64,000 nt of DNA from NCBI RefSeq assembly GCF_900156545.1, contig NZ_FTNW01000006.1, forward strand, positions 62,001 to 126,000, given 5' to 3'. Below, one piece after another: positions 28,662 through 38,693 of the stretch. The position numbers were made by a program, and so were the translations under genes. This DNA is from Aquipseudomonas alcaligenes. Its GTDB lineage: Bacteria; Pseudomonadota; Gammaproteobacteria; Pseudomonadales; Pseudomonadaceae. Within the stretch, counting starts at the first letter, position 1; the number at the start of each line of letters is the position of its first letter. Under the pieces are notes generated by a model. That model was given only the letters and a program-made list of their open reading frames with translations. It was not told the DNA's origin and searched no databases.

Positions 28662-31616
28662 ATGCCGGACAAAGGTCACGCCAAAGAACGTCGCTTTCCG
28701 CTCCACGTGCATATCAGCGTCCTCTTCACCCTGCTGCTGCTCGGTAGTGGCGCCGCGCTCGGCCTGTTCAATTACTACCAGACCACCAAGGTCATACTCT
28801 CCAGCAGTCATCAGCTGTTCACCCAGATCCGCGGGGAAGTGGAAGCCGACCTGCAGCATACCTACCAGCCCATTCGCCACCTGCTGGCTCTGCTGACCCT
28901 CAACGAACGCAACCTGGCAGCCGACAGCTACCAGCGCATGAGCCTGCTGCCAATGTTTGCCCAGGCGCTGAGCGACAATCCGAAACTGGGTTCACTCTAC
29001 CTTGGCTACGAGGATGGCGACTTCTTCATGGTCCGACCGCTGCGCAATGATCGTCTCAAGCAGATATTCGATGCACCGCGCGAGGCCGCCTATCAAGTCT
29101 GGACCATTGACCGTACAGGCCAGGCCAGACCGATATCCGAATCCCAGTACTTCGATGCCAAGCTCAACTGGATCAGCCGCCGACAGAATCTCAGCGAGAA
29201 GTACGACCCGCGCACCCGGCCCTGGTATCAGAGCGCGCTGAAACAGGGCGAGCTGATTACCACCGAGCCCTATGTGTTCTTTTCCACTGGCGATGTGGGC
29301 ACCACACTGGCGCGTGTCAGCAGCGGCAATACGGTGCTCGGGGCCGACCTGACACTGGCCGACCTGTCCGCGACGCTGAGCAGGCACAAGGTCACGGCCT
29401 CCACCGAAGTGGTGCTGTATCGCCCAGATGGTGCCGCTGTGGCCTACCCGGACACCAGCAAGCTGGTGGTGAATAACGGCACCACCCACCTAGCAAAGGT
29501 CGAGCACCTCAGTCCGGCCCTGGGAGAGTTGTTCGAGAGAGGCCTGGGCAAGGACCGCCAGGGCGCCATGAAACTCGCCGGCAAGCGTTGGCAAGTGTCC
29601 TACAGCCAACTCGCCGAAGGTGGCCCCAATGGGCTGCGCCTGGCCCTGCTGGCTCCCGAGGAGGAGTTACTGGCCGAAGCGCATCGTATTCGCTGGCAGG
29701 GGGCAATACTGACCATCGTCATTCTGTTGCTGTGCATTCCCCTGGGCTGGTTGATGTCGCGACTGTTGGTCAAGCCGTTGCGCGCCCTGGTTGACGAGGC
29801 GGAGGCAATCCGCAGCTTCAACTTCACCTATCCCGTTAGCGCGCGCTCGCCGGTACTGGAGATCGACCAGCTCGCCGTGGCCATGGGCAAGATGAGGGAC
29901 ACCATCTCCAGCTTTCTCGACATTACGGCGAGCCTGTCCGCCGAGACCCGCTTCGACGCGCTGCTCAGGCGAGTACTCAAGGAGACAGTGGGCCTGAGCG
30001 AGGCCAGCGCCGGCCTGCTTTATTTGCGCAATGACGCAAGCAGTGCGCTGGAGCCACACGGGCTGTTCATCGACGGAGAACAGCACAGCCTCGAGGAGCA
30101 TCGCATCCCGACCCTCATACCGGGCACAAGCACGATTCCACAGTGGGTGCTCCAGCCAGCTGAAGGCGGCAACACCGCAGTGGCCTCCATAGGATTCGAC
30201 CAGGCGGAGGGTTTTCAGAGCCTGCTGCGTGCCCTGGACAGCCCACGTATCCATCTGGTCGGTACCGGACTGCATAATCGCCAGGGCGAAACACTGGGCG
30301 TGCTCCTGCTGCTACACCGCGATAGCGGCGAGGAAGCGGAGCCTGCGATGCTGCGCCCACAGCGGATCGCCTATGTCGAGGCGGTATCCGGCGTCGCCGC
30401 GCTGTGCATCGAAAGCCAGCGCCTGCTGGAGCAGCAGAAGAAGCTGCTGGATGCCTTCATCCAGCTGATCGCCGGCGCCATCGACGCCAAGAGTCCCTAC
30501 ACCGGCGGCCACTGCCAGCGGGTGCCAGACCTGACCCTGATGCTGGCCCAGGCCGCCGCCGCCAGTGACGCCGAGCCCTTCAAGACCTACCAGCCCAGCG
30601 ACGAGGAATGGGAAGCCCTGCATATCGCCGCCTGGCTGCATGACTGTGGCAAGGTCACTACGCCGGAGTACGTGGTGGACAAGGCGACCAAGCTGGAAAC
30701 CATCTACGACCGCATCCACGAAGTGCGCATGCGTTTCGAGCTGCTCAAGCGCGACGCCTGGGTCACCTACTGGGAAGGCATCGCCAGAGGCGGCGACGCA
30801 ACCGCCCTCGGCGAGTTGCGCGAGGCAACGCTGGCCGCCCTGGATGACGAGTTCGCCTTCGTTGCACGCTGCAACCTGGGCGGCGAAGCCATGGCCGATG
30901 CCGACCTGGAGCGCCTCCGGCAGATCGCCGCGCGCACCTGGACGCGCACCCTGGATGATCGCATCGGCGTTTCCTGGGAAGAGAACCAGCGCCAGGCCAG
31001 AACGCCAGCGCCCGAACTGCCAGTGCAGGAGCCCCTGCTGGCTGACAAGCCGGAGCACCTGTTCGAGCGTCCGGACAGCGAGTTGATTGCGCCCGACAAC
31101 CCCTGGGGCTTCAAGCTCGACGTACCAACCTACAAGCACAACCGCGGCGAGCTGTATAACCTGGGCATCGCCCGCGGCACCCTGACCGCCGAAGAGCGCT
31201 ACATCATCAACAACCACATCGTGCAGACCATCCGCATGCTCGACCACCTGCCGTTCCCCAAGCACCTGGCGAACGTCGCGGAAATAGCCGGCGGGCACCA
31301 CGAGAAGATGGATGGCAGCGGCTACCCGAAACGCCTGACCCGCGAGGAGATGAGCCTGCCGGCGCGGGTGATGGCCATCGCCGACATCTTCGAGGCGCTG
31401 ACCGCCGTGGACCGGCCGTACAAGAAGGGCAAGACCCTCAGCGAAGCACTCGGCATCATGGCGGGCATGTGCCGTGGCGCCCATGTCGACCCGCAGCTGT
31501 TCAGCCTGTTCCTCTGCACGGGCATCCCGCAGGCCTATGCCGAGCGTTACCTGCGCCCAGAACAGATCGACGCGGTGGACCAGGCCGCCATCCTGGCCAA
31601 GGCCGGCCTGGCCTGA
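28662..31616 (+). CDS. dCache-HAMP-GAF-HD-GYP c-di-GMP phosphodiesterase
   Basis: This is a 984-residue membrane protein. TM1 (about 17-38) is followed by a periplasmic double-Cache domain (SEKYDPRTRPWYQSA motif), TM2 (about 347-367), HAMP, a GAF-like domain (about 440-590) and an HD-GYP domain. The metal motif H660-D661 (LHDCGK) and HHExxDGxGYP (879-889) are intact. The two are 218 residues apart, far more than in typical HD-GYP domains, because a helical insertion splits the usual KPGKLT segment. AAGGAG is well placed before the ATG. A terminator follows. Confidence 0.88.
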   Translation: MPDKGHAKERRFPLHVHISVLFTLLLLGSGAALGLFNYYQTTKVILSSSHQLFTQIRGEVEADLQHTYQPIRHLLALLTLNERNLAADSYQRMSLLPMFAQALSDNPKLGSLYLGYEDGDFFMVRPLRNDRLKQIFDAPREAAYQVWTIDRTGQARPISESQYFDAKLNWISRRQNLSEKYDPRTRPWYQSALKQGELITTEPYVFFSTGDVGTTLARVSSGNTVLGADLTLADLSATLSRHKVTASTEVVLYRPDGAAVAYPDTSKLVVNNGTTHLAKVEHLSPALGELFERGLGKDRQGAMKLAGKRWQVSYSQLAEGGPNGLRLALLAPEEELLAEAHRIRWQGAILTIVILLLCIPLGWLMSRLLVKPLRALVDEAEAIRSFNFTYPVSARSPVLEIDQLAVAMGKMRDTISSFLDITASLSAETRFDALLRRVLKETVGLSEASAGLLYLRNDASSALEPHGLFIDGEQHSLEEHRIPTLIPGTSTIPQWVLQPAEGGNTAVASIGFDQAEGFQSLLRALDSPRIHLVGTGLHNRQGETLGVLLLLHRDSGEEAEPAMLRPQRIAYVEAVSGVAALCIESQRLLEQQKKLLDAFIQLIAGAIDAKSPYTGGHCQRVPDLTLMLAQAAAASDAEPFKTYQPSDEEWEALHIAAWLHDCGKVTTPEYVVDKATKLETIYDRIHEVRMRFELLKRDAWVTYWEGIARGGDATALGELREATLAALDDEFAFVARCNLGGEAMADADLERLRQIAARTWTRTLDDRIGVSWEENQRQARTPAPELPVQEPLLADKPEHLFERPDSELIAPDNPWGFKLDVPTYKHNRGELYNLGIARGTLTAEERYIINNHIVQTIRMLDHLPFPKHLANVAEIAGGHHEKMDGSGYPKRLTREEMSLPARVMAIADIFEALTAVDRPYKKGKTLSEALGIMAGMCRGAHVDPQLFSLFLCTGIPQAYAERYLRPEQIDAVDQAAILAKAGLA

Positions 31617-31630
31617 ATTCCACCCACAAA

Positions 31631-31654
31631 AAAGCCCGGCCAAGGCCGGGCTTT
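31631..31654. terminator. Bidirectional terminator between the HD-GYP gene and yggL
   Basis: AAAGCCCGGCC-AA-GGCCGGGCTTT is an 11-bp stem with a pyrimidine tail on the plus strand and T-rich sequence on the minus strand. It lies 14 bp after the HD-GYP stop and 19 bp after the yggL stop. Confidence 0.9.
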
Positions 31655-31673
31655 CTCATCCAGCACGAGAGGC

Positions 31674-32018
31674 TCAGGCCTTCGGGCTGACCGGATTCTC
31701 CGGGTACCACACGTCCATCAGCGGGCTGAGGGTGAAGCCGCTCAGCTCCTTGCGACCTTTCAGCCAGGCTTCCAGGGCAGCACGCTGCTCCTCGCTGACC
31801 GAGCCACGCTTGGCCAGGCAGACGAAGCCGTAGTCGTCGCCACCGACATAGCCCAGGCCGTTACCATCGATGCCTTCGAGCAGGAACTCGTCGACGAACT
31901 TGTCGGCGCCTTCTTCGCTCAGGCCTTCGTGGAAGCTGAGGGTCAGCTCGCAGCCCAGTTCCTGGAATTCGTCAACGCACAGTTTCTTGCGCAGGCGGCG
32001 GGAACGGTTGGTAGCCAT
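31674..32018 (-). CDS. yggL: YggL family 50S ribosome-associated protein
   Basis: This is a 114-residue DUF469/YggL protein. The basic N-terminus MATNRSRRLRKKLCVDEFQELG and the block NGLGYVGGDDYGFVCLAKRGSVSEEQR are diagnostic. The E. coli protein associates with the large ribosomal subunit. The ATG at 32018 is chosen because AGGAG lies 7 bases upstream and the family starts here. It matches PA3046, next to dacB as in P. aeruginosa. A 9-bp inverted repeat (32047-32086) sits in the upstream region. Confidence 0.88.
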   Translation of the reverse strand: MATNRSRRLRKKLCVDEFQELGCELTLSFHEGLSEEGADKFVDEFLLEGIDGNGLGYVGGDDYGFVCLAKRGSVSEEQRAALEAWLKGRKELSGFTLSPLMDVWYPENPVSPKA

Positions 32019-32214
32019 AAACACTCCTAGATACTCATTGATTGCAACGGGCGGCACTCTAGCAGGTTGCTGCCCCAGCCGCCCGTCCGTTCAGAAAAAA
32101 CCCGCTGCGGATGCCGCCCAAGCCCCCAGAAAAAGATGCATGGGGCATAATGCGCGGCAAATTCAGTACCGCTGCACCTTCTTTTTGCCCTTTATTCTGC
32201 CTGGGCCCGTGCCA

Positions 32215-33648
32215 ATGATCAGAACGCTCCGCAACTTCGTCGTCGCTTCACTGCTGCTTCCCGTCGCCCTTCCCCTCTCTGCCGCCCAGGTCAGCAACGT
32301 GCTACCGGCCAAGGTGCAGCAGTCACTCAAGGCCAACAAGATTTCTGCCAACAGCCTGTCGGTGGTCGCCCTGCCGCTGGACGGTGCGGGTAACGGCATC
32401 ATCTACAACGCCGATGTATCGGTGAATCCCGCCTCGACCATGAAGCTGGTCACCACCTACGCCGCCCTCGAACTACTCGGCCCCACCCACCAGTGGCGCA
32501 CCGAGTTCTATGGCGACGGCCCGCTGAAGGATGGCGTGCTCAACGGCAACCTCTACCTCAAGGGTGGCGGCGACCCCAAGCTGAACATGGAAAAGCTCTG
32601 GTTGATGATGCGCGATCTGCGCGCCAACGGCGTGCAGCGCGTCACCGGCGACCTGGTACTGGACCGCAGCCATTTCCATCACCCCAGCCTGCCGAGCTTC
32701 AACGACGACGGCGGCGACCCCAACAAGCCGTTCCTGGTCGGCCCTGATTCGCTACTGGTCAACCTCAAGGCCGTGCGCATGGTGGCACGCACCTCCGGCG
32801 GCAAGGTCAGCGTGATGATGGAGCCGCCCCTGACCAACGTGCGCATCGACAACAAGGTCAAGGCCCTCGGCGGCGGCAAATGCCCGGCCTGGCCGGATGT
32901 GCGCTACAACCCGGTCACCCAGTACGACGGCACCACCCTGGTGGTGACCGGCAAGCTGGCCGAAGGCTGCAGCGCGCAGACCTACCTGGCCCTGCTCGAC
33001 CACCCCGGCTATGCCGCCGGCGCCGTCCGGGCCATCTGGCAGGAACTGGGCGGCAGCATCCTCGGCAAGGACCGCGTCGGCGACGTGCCGAAGAAGGCCC
33101 AGCTGCTGGCACGCACCTTCTCGCCGGACCTCACCGAGGTCATTCGCGACATCAACAAGTACAGCAACAACACCATGGCTCAGCAGCTGTTCCTCAGCCT
33201 GGGGCAGAGCTTCCGCGACCGCGCCGATGCCGACGACGCCAAGGCCGCGCAGCGGGTGATCCGCGGCTGGCTGGCGAAAAAGGGCATCACCGCACCGCAC
33301 CTGGTGATCGAGAATGGCTCCGGCCTGTCACGCGCCGAGCGGGTCAGCGCCCGCGAACTGGCCGGCATGCTGCAAGCCGCCTGGCACAGCCCATACGCGG
33401 CGGAATTCATTGCCTCGATGCCGCTGGTAGGGATGGACGGCACCATGCGCAAGCGTCTCAAACGCACCGGCATGGAGGGCCAGGCCCATATCAAGACCGG
33501 CACCCTGAACAATGTGCGCGCCATCGCCGGCTTCACTCGTACGGCAAAGGGGCAGAACTGGGTAGTGGTGGCGATCCTCAACGACCAGCGCCCTTGGGGC
33601 GCCTCGGCGATCCTCGATCAGGTACTGCTGGACATCTACCGCCGCTGA
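32215..33648 (+). CDS. dacB: D-alanyl-D-alanine carboxypeptidase / endopeptidase (PBP4)
   Basis: This is a 477-residue class C penicillin-binding protein that trims and cleaves peptidoglycan cross-links in the periplasm. It has a signal peptide (about 1-23). Motifs are SxxK at S74-TM-K77, SxN (YSNN, near 317) and KTG (near 427, HIKTGTL). The large insertion after SxxK is typical of PBP4. In P. aeruginosa loss of dacB (PA3047) induces AmpC and gives beta-lactam resistance. The ATG at 32215 gives the proper signal peptide; longer in-frame starts do not. Confidence 0.92.
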   Translation: MIRTLRNFVVASLLLPVALPLSAAQVSNVLPAKVQQSLKANKISANSLSVVALPLDGAGNGIIYNADVSVNPASTMKLVTTYAALELLGPTHQWRTEFYGDGPLKDGVLNGNLYLKGGGDPKLNMEKLWLMMRDLRANGVQRVTGDLVLDRSHFHHPSLPSFNDDGGDPNKPFLVGPDSLLVNLKAVRMVARTSGGKVSVMMEPPLTNVRIDNKVKALGGGKCPAWPDVRYNPVTQYDGTTLVVTGKLAEGCSAQTYLALLDHPGYAAGAVRAIWQELGGSILGKDRVGDVPKKAQLLARTFSPDLTEVIRDINKYSNNTMAQQLFLSLGQSFRDRADADDAKAAQRVIRGWLAKKGITAPHLVIENGSGLSRAERVSARELAGMLQAAWHSPYAAEFIASMPLVGMDGTMRKRLKRTGMEGQAHIKTGTLNNVRAIAGFTRTAKGQNWVVVAILNDQRPWGASAILDQVLLDIYRR

Positions 33649-33655
33649 CCTTCGC

Positions 33656-36046
33656 TCAGGGCGCGATCACGACCCGGTCGCGCCCTTCCTGCTTGGCCTG
33701 GTATACCGCCGCATCGACACGGGTCAGCATCGCCGCCGCACTCTCTCCGGCACGCCACTCCGTGACGCCGAAGCTCGCAGTAATCACGCCGGCTCCCTCA
33801 ATCGGCTCATCGCGCAGGATCTGCCACAACGCCTCGGCCAACACGGCGGCCTGCTCGGCGCGCACCCCAGGTGCCAGCACGATGAACTCCTCGCCGCCCA
33901 GACGACAGAGCACGTCCATGGTGCGCAAACGCTGACGCACGCGCTCGCAGACCCGTTTCAGCACGACGTCGCCGACATCGTGGCCGTAACGATCGTTGAC
34001 CAGTTTGAAATGGTCGATATCCAGCATCACCACGGCAGGCCCCTCCCCGGAGGTTCGCCGAGCACGGGAAATCTCGGCATCCAGGCGCTCCTGAAAATAG
34101 CGCCGATTGTAGGCGCCCGTCAGGGCATCGGTGATGGAGAGTACCCGCAACTCCTGCTCGACCAGCTTGGGCCCGGTGATATCGGTGAGATAGCCGTGCC
34201 AGAGCACACTGCCATCCTCCAGCGGCTCCGGTGAGGCCTCGCCGCGCAGCCAGCGCAACCCCTGACGCGGCAAGAGCACCCGGTAATCGGCACGCCAGGG
34301 CTGCAGCAGTTCGGCCGACTGCAGGATGCTGCGGCGCAGCGACTCCAGATCATCCGGATGGATGCGCGAGAAAACAACCTGCGCATCCTGCCGAACAAGC
34401 TCGGGTTCCACTTCGTAGATGGTACGAATACCGGCACTGGTATAGGGGAAACAGGAGGAACCATCGGCACGTAGCTGATACTGATAGATCGCTCCCGGCA
34501 CATTCGCCGTCAGCTTTTCCAGCAAGCGGTCGCGTGCCTCCAGCGCCAGGCGGTTCTGTCGGCTGGCGGTGATGTCGATGGCAACCCCCAGGTACCCGAC
34601 CAGTTCGTCATGGGCATCCCATACCCCCGTCACCATGAGATTGACCGGCAGCCGGCTGCCATCGCGACGAATGTAGGTCCATTCTCGCTCGACATGCCCC
34701 TGTGCCAGGCCAGCCTCCGCAATGAAGACCTCGAAACCTTCAACTTTGCGCCCCAGACGCAGACTCAGCTCCCGACCGGTCTGGGCAATTTCCTCCGGTA
34801 GATGCATCAGTTCGGGGGTATGCCGCCCTACCAGTTCGGCCGCACGGTAACCGAGCATGCGTTCGGCGCCGACGTTGAACGTTTGAATAGTTCCCCGCAG
34901 GTCGGTGGCGATGATCGCCACCTGAGTAGCAGCGTCCAGTACACCGCGCAGGCGGCTGTTCACCGCCGCCAGCTCGGCTTCACGCTGCCGCAGGTCGGCT
35001 GTCTTCTCCAGCACCAGCGCTCTCGTTCGCAGGTGCTGGCTGGCCAGACTGAATAGCAGAGCAGCCAGCATGAGGCTGAGCAGAGTGCCCGCAGCCAGCA
35101 CAATGGCGACAATCGGAGAACTGTTGGCCTGCAGAAATGCCTGGGTCGGACGAATGTGCAGCCCGTAGCGCCGATCGCCTAGCAGGAGTTCACGCCGCAA
35201 CTGCAGAGCGCTGTCGCTCGCGCTACCAGCGCTGTAGCGGAGCTTCTCGCCCCCCAGATTACTGAGGTCCTCCAGCTCAATACTCAAATTGAGCGCCGCC
35301 TCGATGCTTTCGTGCTCGTGCAGCAACTGCTGCAGGCTAAAGGCCGCAATCACAAACCCGCGCACACGCCCGGTTTCAGGGGCGCCCGGGTCAACGACCG
35401 GGGCAGCCAGGATGACTCCGCCATCGCGGGCCGTCGCTTGGGCCTGCTGCGAAACAAAAACAAGCCTTCCGGATGTCGCAACCTCGCCGCTGCGTGCCGC
35501 ACGCTTCAGCGTCTCGAGCCGCCCCGGCAAACCGGACATGTCCAGGCCCAGGAACTGCGGTTCACGGGCCAGCTGCGAGCTCAGGAACAGCAGCGGGTAG
35601 TACTCGTCACGTAGCGCGGCAGGTACTGGCGAGCCATCTGCCCCGCGATCATGGATCGTGAACCCCGGAAGGCTGTCAGCACGAACTGCATTTTCGAAGC
35701 GCTGCCGTTGGGCGTGTTCAACGCGCGGTACCCAGGCATAAAACAGCGCCGGCTGGGCAAGCCCTTGCACATAGCCGGCAAACTCGGCCTGCGTGACGTT
35801 GTCCGCATTCACGAAGAAACGCCGAACCCCATCCAGATCGGCGGCGTGCGCCCTGAAGCCGGCTTGCATGGCGTCGGCTCGCTCGCCCGCCGCGATGGCG
35901 AAGCGTTGCTCGAGCTGATGCCGATAAAAATGATCGACCAGCGCACCCAGGCCGAGCGTCAGCAGGAACCCAATCAGGCCTGCAGCGCCGGCCATCAGAG
36001 CAGCCGGGAATGTCTCGCGAAGCAGGAAACTGCGCAATACCGCCAT
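33656..36046 (-). CDS. CHASE-PAS-PAS-GGDEF diguanylate cyclase
   Basis: This is a 796-residue membrane protein. TM1 (about 15-38) and TM2 (about 312-335) flank a periplasmic CHASE domain (FVNADNVTQAEF and FYAWVPRVEHAQR). Two PAS domains follow, the first with MLGYRAAELVG and the second with PYTSAGIRTIYEV, then a GGDEF domain. The active site GGEEF and the I-site RTMD are intact. It converges on dacB with a gap of 7 bp. As I recall the order in P. aeruginosa, dacB is followed directly by rlmKL, so this gene would be an insertion in this lineage. Confidence 0.87.
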   Translation of the reverse strand: MAVLRSFLLRETFPAALMAGAAGLIGFLLTLGLGALVDHFYRHQLEQRFAIAAGERADAMQAGFRAHAADLDGVRRFFVNADNVTQAEFAGYVQGLAQPALFYAWVPRVEHAQRQRFENAVRADSLPGFTIHDRGADGSPVPAALRDEYYPLLFLSSQLAREPQFLGLDMSGLPGRLETLKRAARSGEVATSGRLVFVSQQAQATARDGGVILAAPVVDPGAPETGRVRGFVIAAFSLQQLLHEHESIEAALNLSIELEDLSNLGGEKLRYSAGSASDSALQLRRELLLGDRRYGLHIRPTQAFLQANSSPIVAIVLAAGTLLSLMLAALLFSLASQHLRTRALVLEKTADLRQREAELAAVNSRLRGVLDAATQVAIIATDLRGTIQTFNVGAERMLGYRAAELVGRHTPELMHLPEEIAQTGRELSLRLGRKVEGFEVFIAEAGLAQGHVEREWTYIRRDGSRLPVNLMVTGVWDAHDELVGYLGVAIDITASRQNRLALEARDRLLEKLTANVPGAIYQYQLRADGSSCFPYTSAGIRTIYEVEPELVRQDAQVVFSRIHPDDLESLRRSILQSAELLQPWRADYRVLLPRQGLRWLRGEASPEPLEDGSVLWHGYLTDITGPKLVEQELRVLSITDALTGAYNRRYFQERLDAEISRARRTSGEGPAVVMLDIDHFKLVNDRYGHDVGDVVLKRVCERVRQRLRTMDVLCRLGGEEFIVLAPGVRAEQAAVLAEALWQILRDEPIEGAGVITASFGVTEWRAGESAAAMLTRVDAAVYQAKQEGRDRVVIAP

Positions 36047-36104
36047 GCGATCAAACTCGTGGGGAGCCTCAACGCGCTCCGAACACTGTCATTTTGCCAG
36101 CCTG

Positions 36105-38288
36105 CTAGCGCGCCGTCAGCCGCCAGGCCCGATGAATACGGGTATTGCGGGCAAAATCGGTGTCGATGGTGGCCGCGCTGATCTCCTCCAGCGCATAGCG
36201 CTCGGCCAGGCCCGGATCGAGCTGGAACTTGCGGAAGTTATTGGAGAAGTACAGCACCCCGCCCTTGCCCAGACGGGCCATGGCCAGGTCGAGCAGGTGC
36301 ACATGATCGCGCTGCACGTCGAACACCCCTTCCATGCGTTTGGAGTTGGAGAAGGTCGGCGGATCGATGAAGATCAGGTCGTACTCGCCGCGATCGGCTT
36401 CCAGCCAGGCCATCACGTCGCCCTGCTCCAGGCGCTGCTTGTCGGAGAAGCCGTTGAGCGACAGGTTGCGCCGCGCCCAGTCCAGGTAGGTCTTCGACAG
36501 GTCGACGCTGGTGGTGCTGCGCGCACCGCCCTTGGCCGCATGCACGGTGGCCGTGGCGGTGTAGCAGAACAGGTTGAGGAAGCGCTTGCCGGCCGCTTCC
36601 TGCTGGATGCGCAGGCGCAGCGGGCGATGATCGAGGAACAGGCCGGTATCCAGGTAGTCGGTAAGGTTGACCAGCAGGCGCACACCACCCTCACTGACTT
36701 CCATGAACTGGCCCTGACTGGCCTGACGCTCGTACTGCTTGGTGCCGCTCTGCCGTTCACGGCGCTTGATCACCACTTTGTCGGGCGAGATGCCCAGCGC
36801 CACCGGGATCGCCGCCAGCGCGTCGAGCAGGCGCGCCTGGGCCTTGTCCGGGTCGATGGAGCGTGGCGGTGCGTATTCCTGCACATGCACCCAGTCGCGG
36901 TAAAGGTCCACGGCCAGGGCGTACTCGGGCATGTCGGCGTCATACAGGCGGTAGCACTCGATACCGGCCTTCTTCGCCCACTTGCCGAGGGTCTTGAGGT
37001 TTTTCTGCAGGCGGTTGGCGAACATCTGTCCGCCCTCGGACAACCGCGCCGGCTCGCTGGCCACCGGGGCGACGCCCTCCTCGCCCTGGCGCCGCTCACC
37101 GCGTTCGCCGGTGACGAACTGCTCGGGCAGCACCTTGAACAGCAGCAGCTTGCACGGCAGCGCGCCGTTCCAGAACGCGTACTGCTTGTGGCTGCGCAGG
37201 CCCATGCGCTTGCCCAGCTCCGGTGCGCCGGTGAACACCGCCGCCTCCCAGTTCAGGCAGCTCTGGCGCAGGCGCTCGCCGAGGTTCTGGTAGAGATAGA
37301 GCAGGCTCGCCTCGTCGCCCAGACGCTCACCGTAGGGCGGGTTGCAGACGATCAGGCCGGTCTGGTTCTTGTCCGGGCGCGGCTCGAAGGTGGCCAGCTC
37401 GCCCTGATACAGCTTGACCCACTCGCCCAGCCCGGCGCGCTCGATGTTGTTGCGCGCCGGCGTTATCAGGCGCGGATCGGCTTCATAGCCGCGAATCCAC
37501 AGCGGCGGCTTGGCCAGGCCGGCGGCGGCCCGCTGTTCGGCCTCGGCATGCAGTTTCTTCCAGATCGCCGGCACATGGCCCAGCCAGTTGGAGAAACCCC
37601 AGCGCTCGCGCTTGAGGTTGGGCGCCAGGTCGGCGGCCATCATCGCTGCCTCGACCAGGAAGGTCCCGACCCCGCACATCGGGTCGGCTAGCGCGCCGCC
37701 CGCCGCGGCAATGCGCGGCCAGCCGGCGCGGATCAGGATGGCGGCGGCCAGGTTCTCCTTGAGTGGCGCGGCGCCCTGCTGCAGGCGATAGCCGCGCTGG
37801 TGCAGGCTGTGCCCGGATAGATCTAGCGACAGCACCGCCTCGCCGCGATCCAGGCGCAGGTGCACACGCAGGTGCGGGTCGACCTTGTCGATCGACGGGC
37901 GGATGCCCTCCGCCGTGCGCAGCTTATCGACGATGGCGTCCTTGACCTTCAGGGCGCCGAAGTGCGTGTTGTCGATGCCCGCACCGTGGCCGCTGAACTC
38001 CACGGCCAGGGTGCCGGCCGGGTCGAGGTGCTCGGCCCAATCCACCGCCAGCACACCCAGGTAGAGCTCTTCGGCGTTGCTCACCGGGAAACGGCGTAGC
38101 ACCAGCAGTACGCGGTTAGCCAGGCGCGACCAGAGGCACAGGCGATAGCCCACCTCGATGGGCGCGAAGCCCCGCACGGCAGCAGTCTGCTCGCGGGCCT
38201 CCTCCAGCCCCAGGCCGCTGGCTTCTTCGAGCAGCAGGCTTTCCAGGCTCTTGGGGCAAGTCAGGATCAGTTCGTAGCGGTCAGACAT
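36105..38288 (-). CDS. rlmL: 23S rRNA (guanine) methyltransferase RlmKL
   Basis: This is a 727-residue fused methyltransferase that makes m2G2445 and m7G2069 in 23S rRNA. It has an N-terminal THUMP domain, the RlmL methyltransferase (ADPMCGVGTFLVEAAMMA; catalytic NPPYGERL) and the C-terminal RlmK domain (FLNLFCYTATATVHAAKGGA, FIDPPTFSNSKRM). I chose the ATG at 38288 (MSDRYELILTCPKSLE), matching family N-termini; an upstream in-frame start would add 42 unlike residues. It is divergent from rmf, as in P. aeruginosa PA3048-PA3049. Confidence 0.93.
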   Translation of the reverse strand: MSDRYELILTCPKSLESLLLEEASGLGLEEAREQTAAVRGFAPIEVGYRLCLWSRLANRVLLVLRRFPVSNAEELYLGVLAVDWAEHLDPAGTLAVEFSGHGAGIDNTHFGALKVKDAIVDKLRTAEGIRPSIDKVDPHLRVHLRLDRGEAVLSLDLSGHSLHQRGYRLQQGAAPLKENLAAAILIRAGWPRIAAAGGALADPMCGVGTFLVEAAMMAADLAPNLKRERWGFSNWLGHVPAIWKKLHAEAEQRAAAGLAKPPLWIRGYEADPRLITPARNNIERAGLGEWVKLYQGELATFEPRPDKNQTGLIVCNPPYGERLGDEASLLYLYQNLGERLRQSCLNWEAAVFTGAPELGKRMGLRSHKQYAFWNGALPCKLLLFKVLPEQFVTGERGERRQGEEGVAPVASEPARLSEGGQMFANRLQKNLKTLGKWAKKAGIECYRLYDADMPEYALAVDLYRDWVHVQEYAPPRSIDPDKAQARLLDALAAIPVALGISPDKVVIKRRERQSGTKQYERQASQGQFMEVSEGGVRLLVNLTDYLDTGLFLDHRPLRLRIQQEAAGKRFLNLFCYTATATVHAAKGGARSTTSVDLSKTYLDWARRNLSLNGFSDKQRLEQGDVMAWLEADRGEYDLIFIDPPTFSNSKRMEGVFDVQRDHVHLLDLAMARLGKGGVLYFSNNFRKFQLDPGLAERYALEEISAATIDTDFARNTRIHRAWRLTAR

Positions 38289-38693
38289 GAGGCATCCAGT
38301 AATCGGGTGGCCACCCGGCCACCATAGTGTGACGCAAGGTCGCGGCACGACCCTTCGTCGGAATAAACAACACTCGCAGACGAGAGCAGTTCGCAATGGC
38401 AAAACGCCTGCCAACAGCGCCTCGGCTCAACAACGGCGCGGGCCGGGGCTATCGGTGCTGGCCAAAAGCGGCTGCACCTTATGGCTCTCTACCCACTCAG
38501 GTTACGCCCTTATGACAAAACGATCATTCACAGGGTGGAACGCATTGGATAGAAATCAACTCAGGCCGGTAGCGCAACGCTGCTGGCAGGTGGCCCGCCA
38601 CGCCGGCAGCGGGCCCCACAGGCAGAGCATTTTCTGCCCGGTCCCACCAAGGGGCCAACGGGACATAACAGTCAACAGTGAGGGCAACACCCG
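38289..38693 (+). promoter_or_regulatory. Promoter and probable structured leader of rmf
   Basis: No coding region is evident in this 405-bp stretch between rlmL and rmf. The last 110 bp are rich in inverted repeats, for example GGCCCGC / GCGGGCC at 38592-38615 and GGCAGA / TCTGCC at 38631-38648, ending with GTGAGGG before the rmf ATG. These could fold in a 5' leader. No clear -35/-10 pair can be assigned by eye. Confidence 0.4.

Noticed and set aside
30312..31643. 443-residue open frame on the minus strand, antisense to the HD-GYP gene
   Set aside because: It is a mirror of a GC-rich coding sequence; composition (runs of G, A, Q, H) is not protein-like and there is no ribosome-binding site.
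32047..32086. 9-bp inverted repeat upstream of yggL as a riboswitch or operator
   Set aside because: The stem is separated by 22 bases and no known motif fits; it may be incidental in GC-rich DNA.
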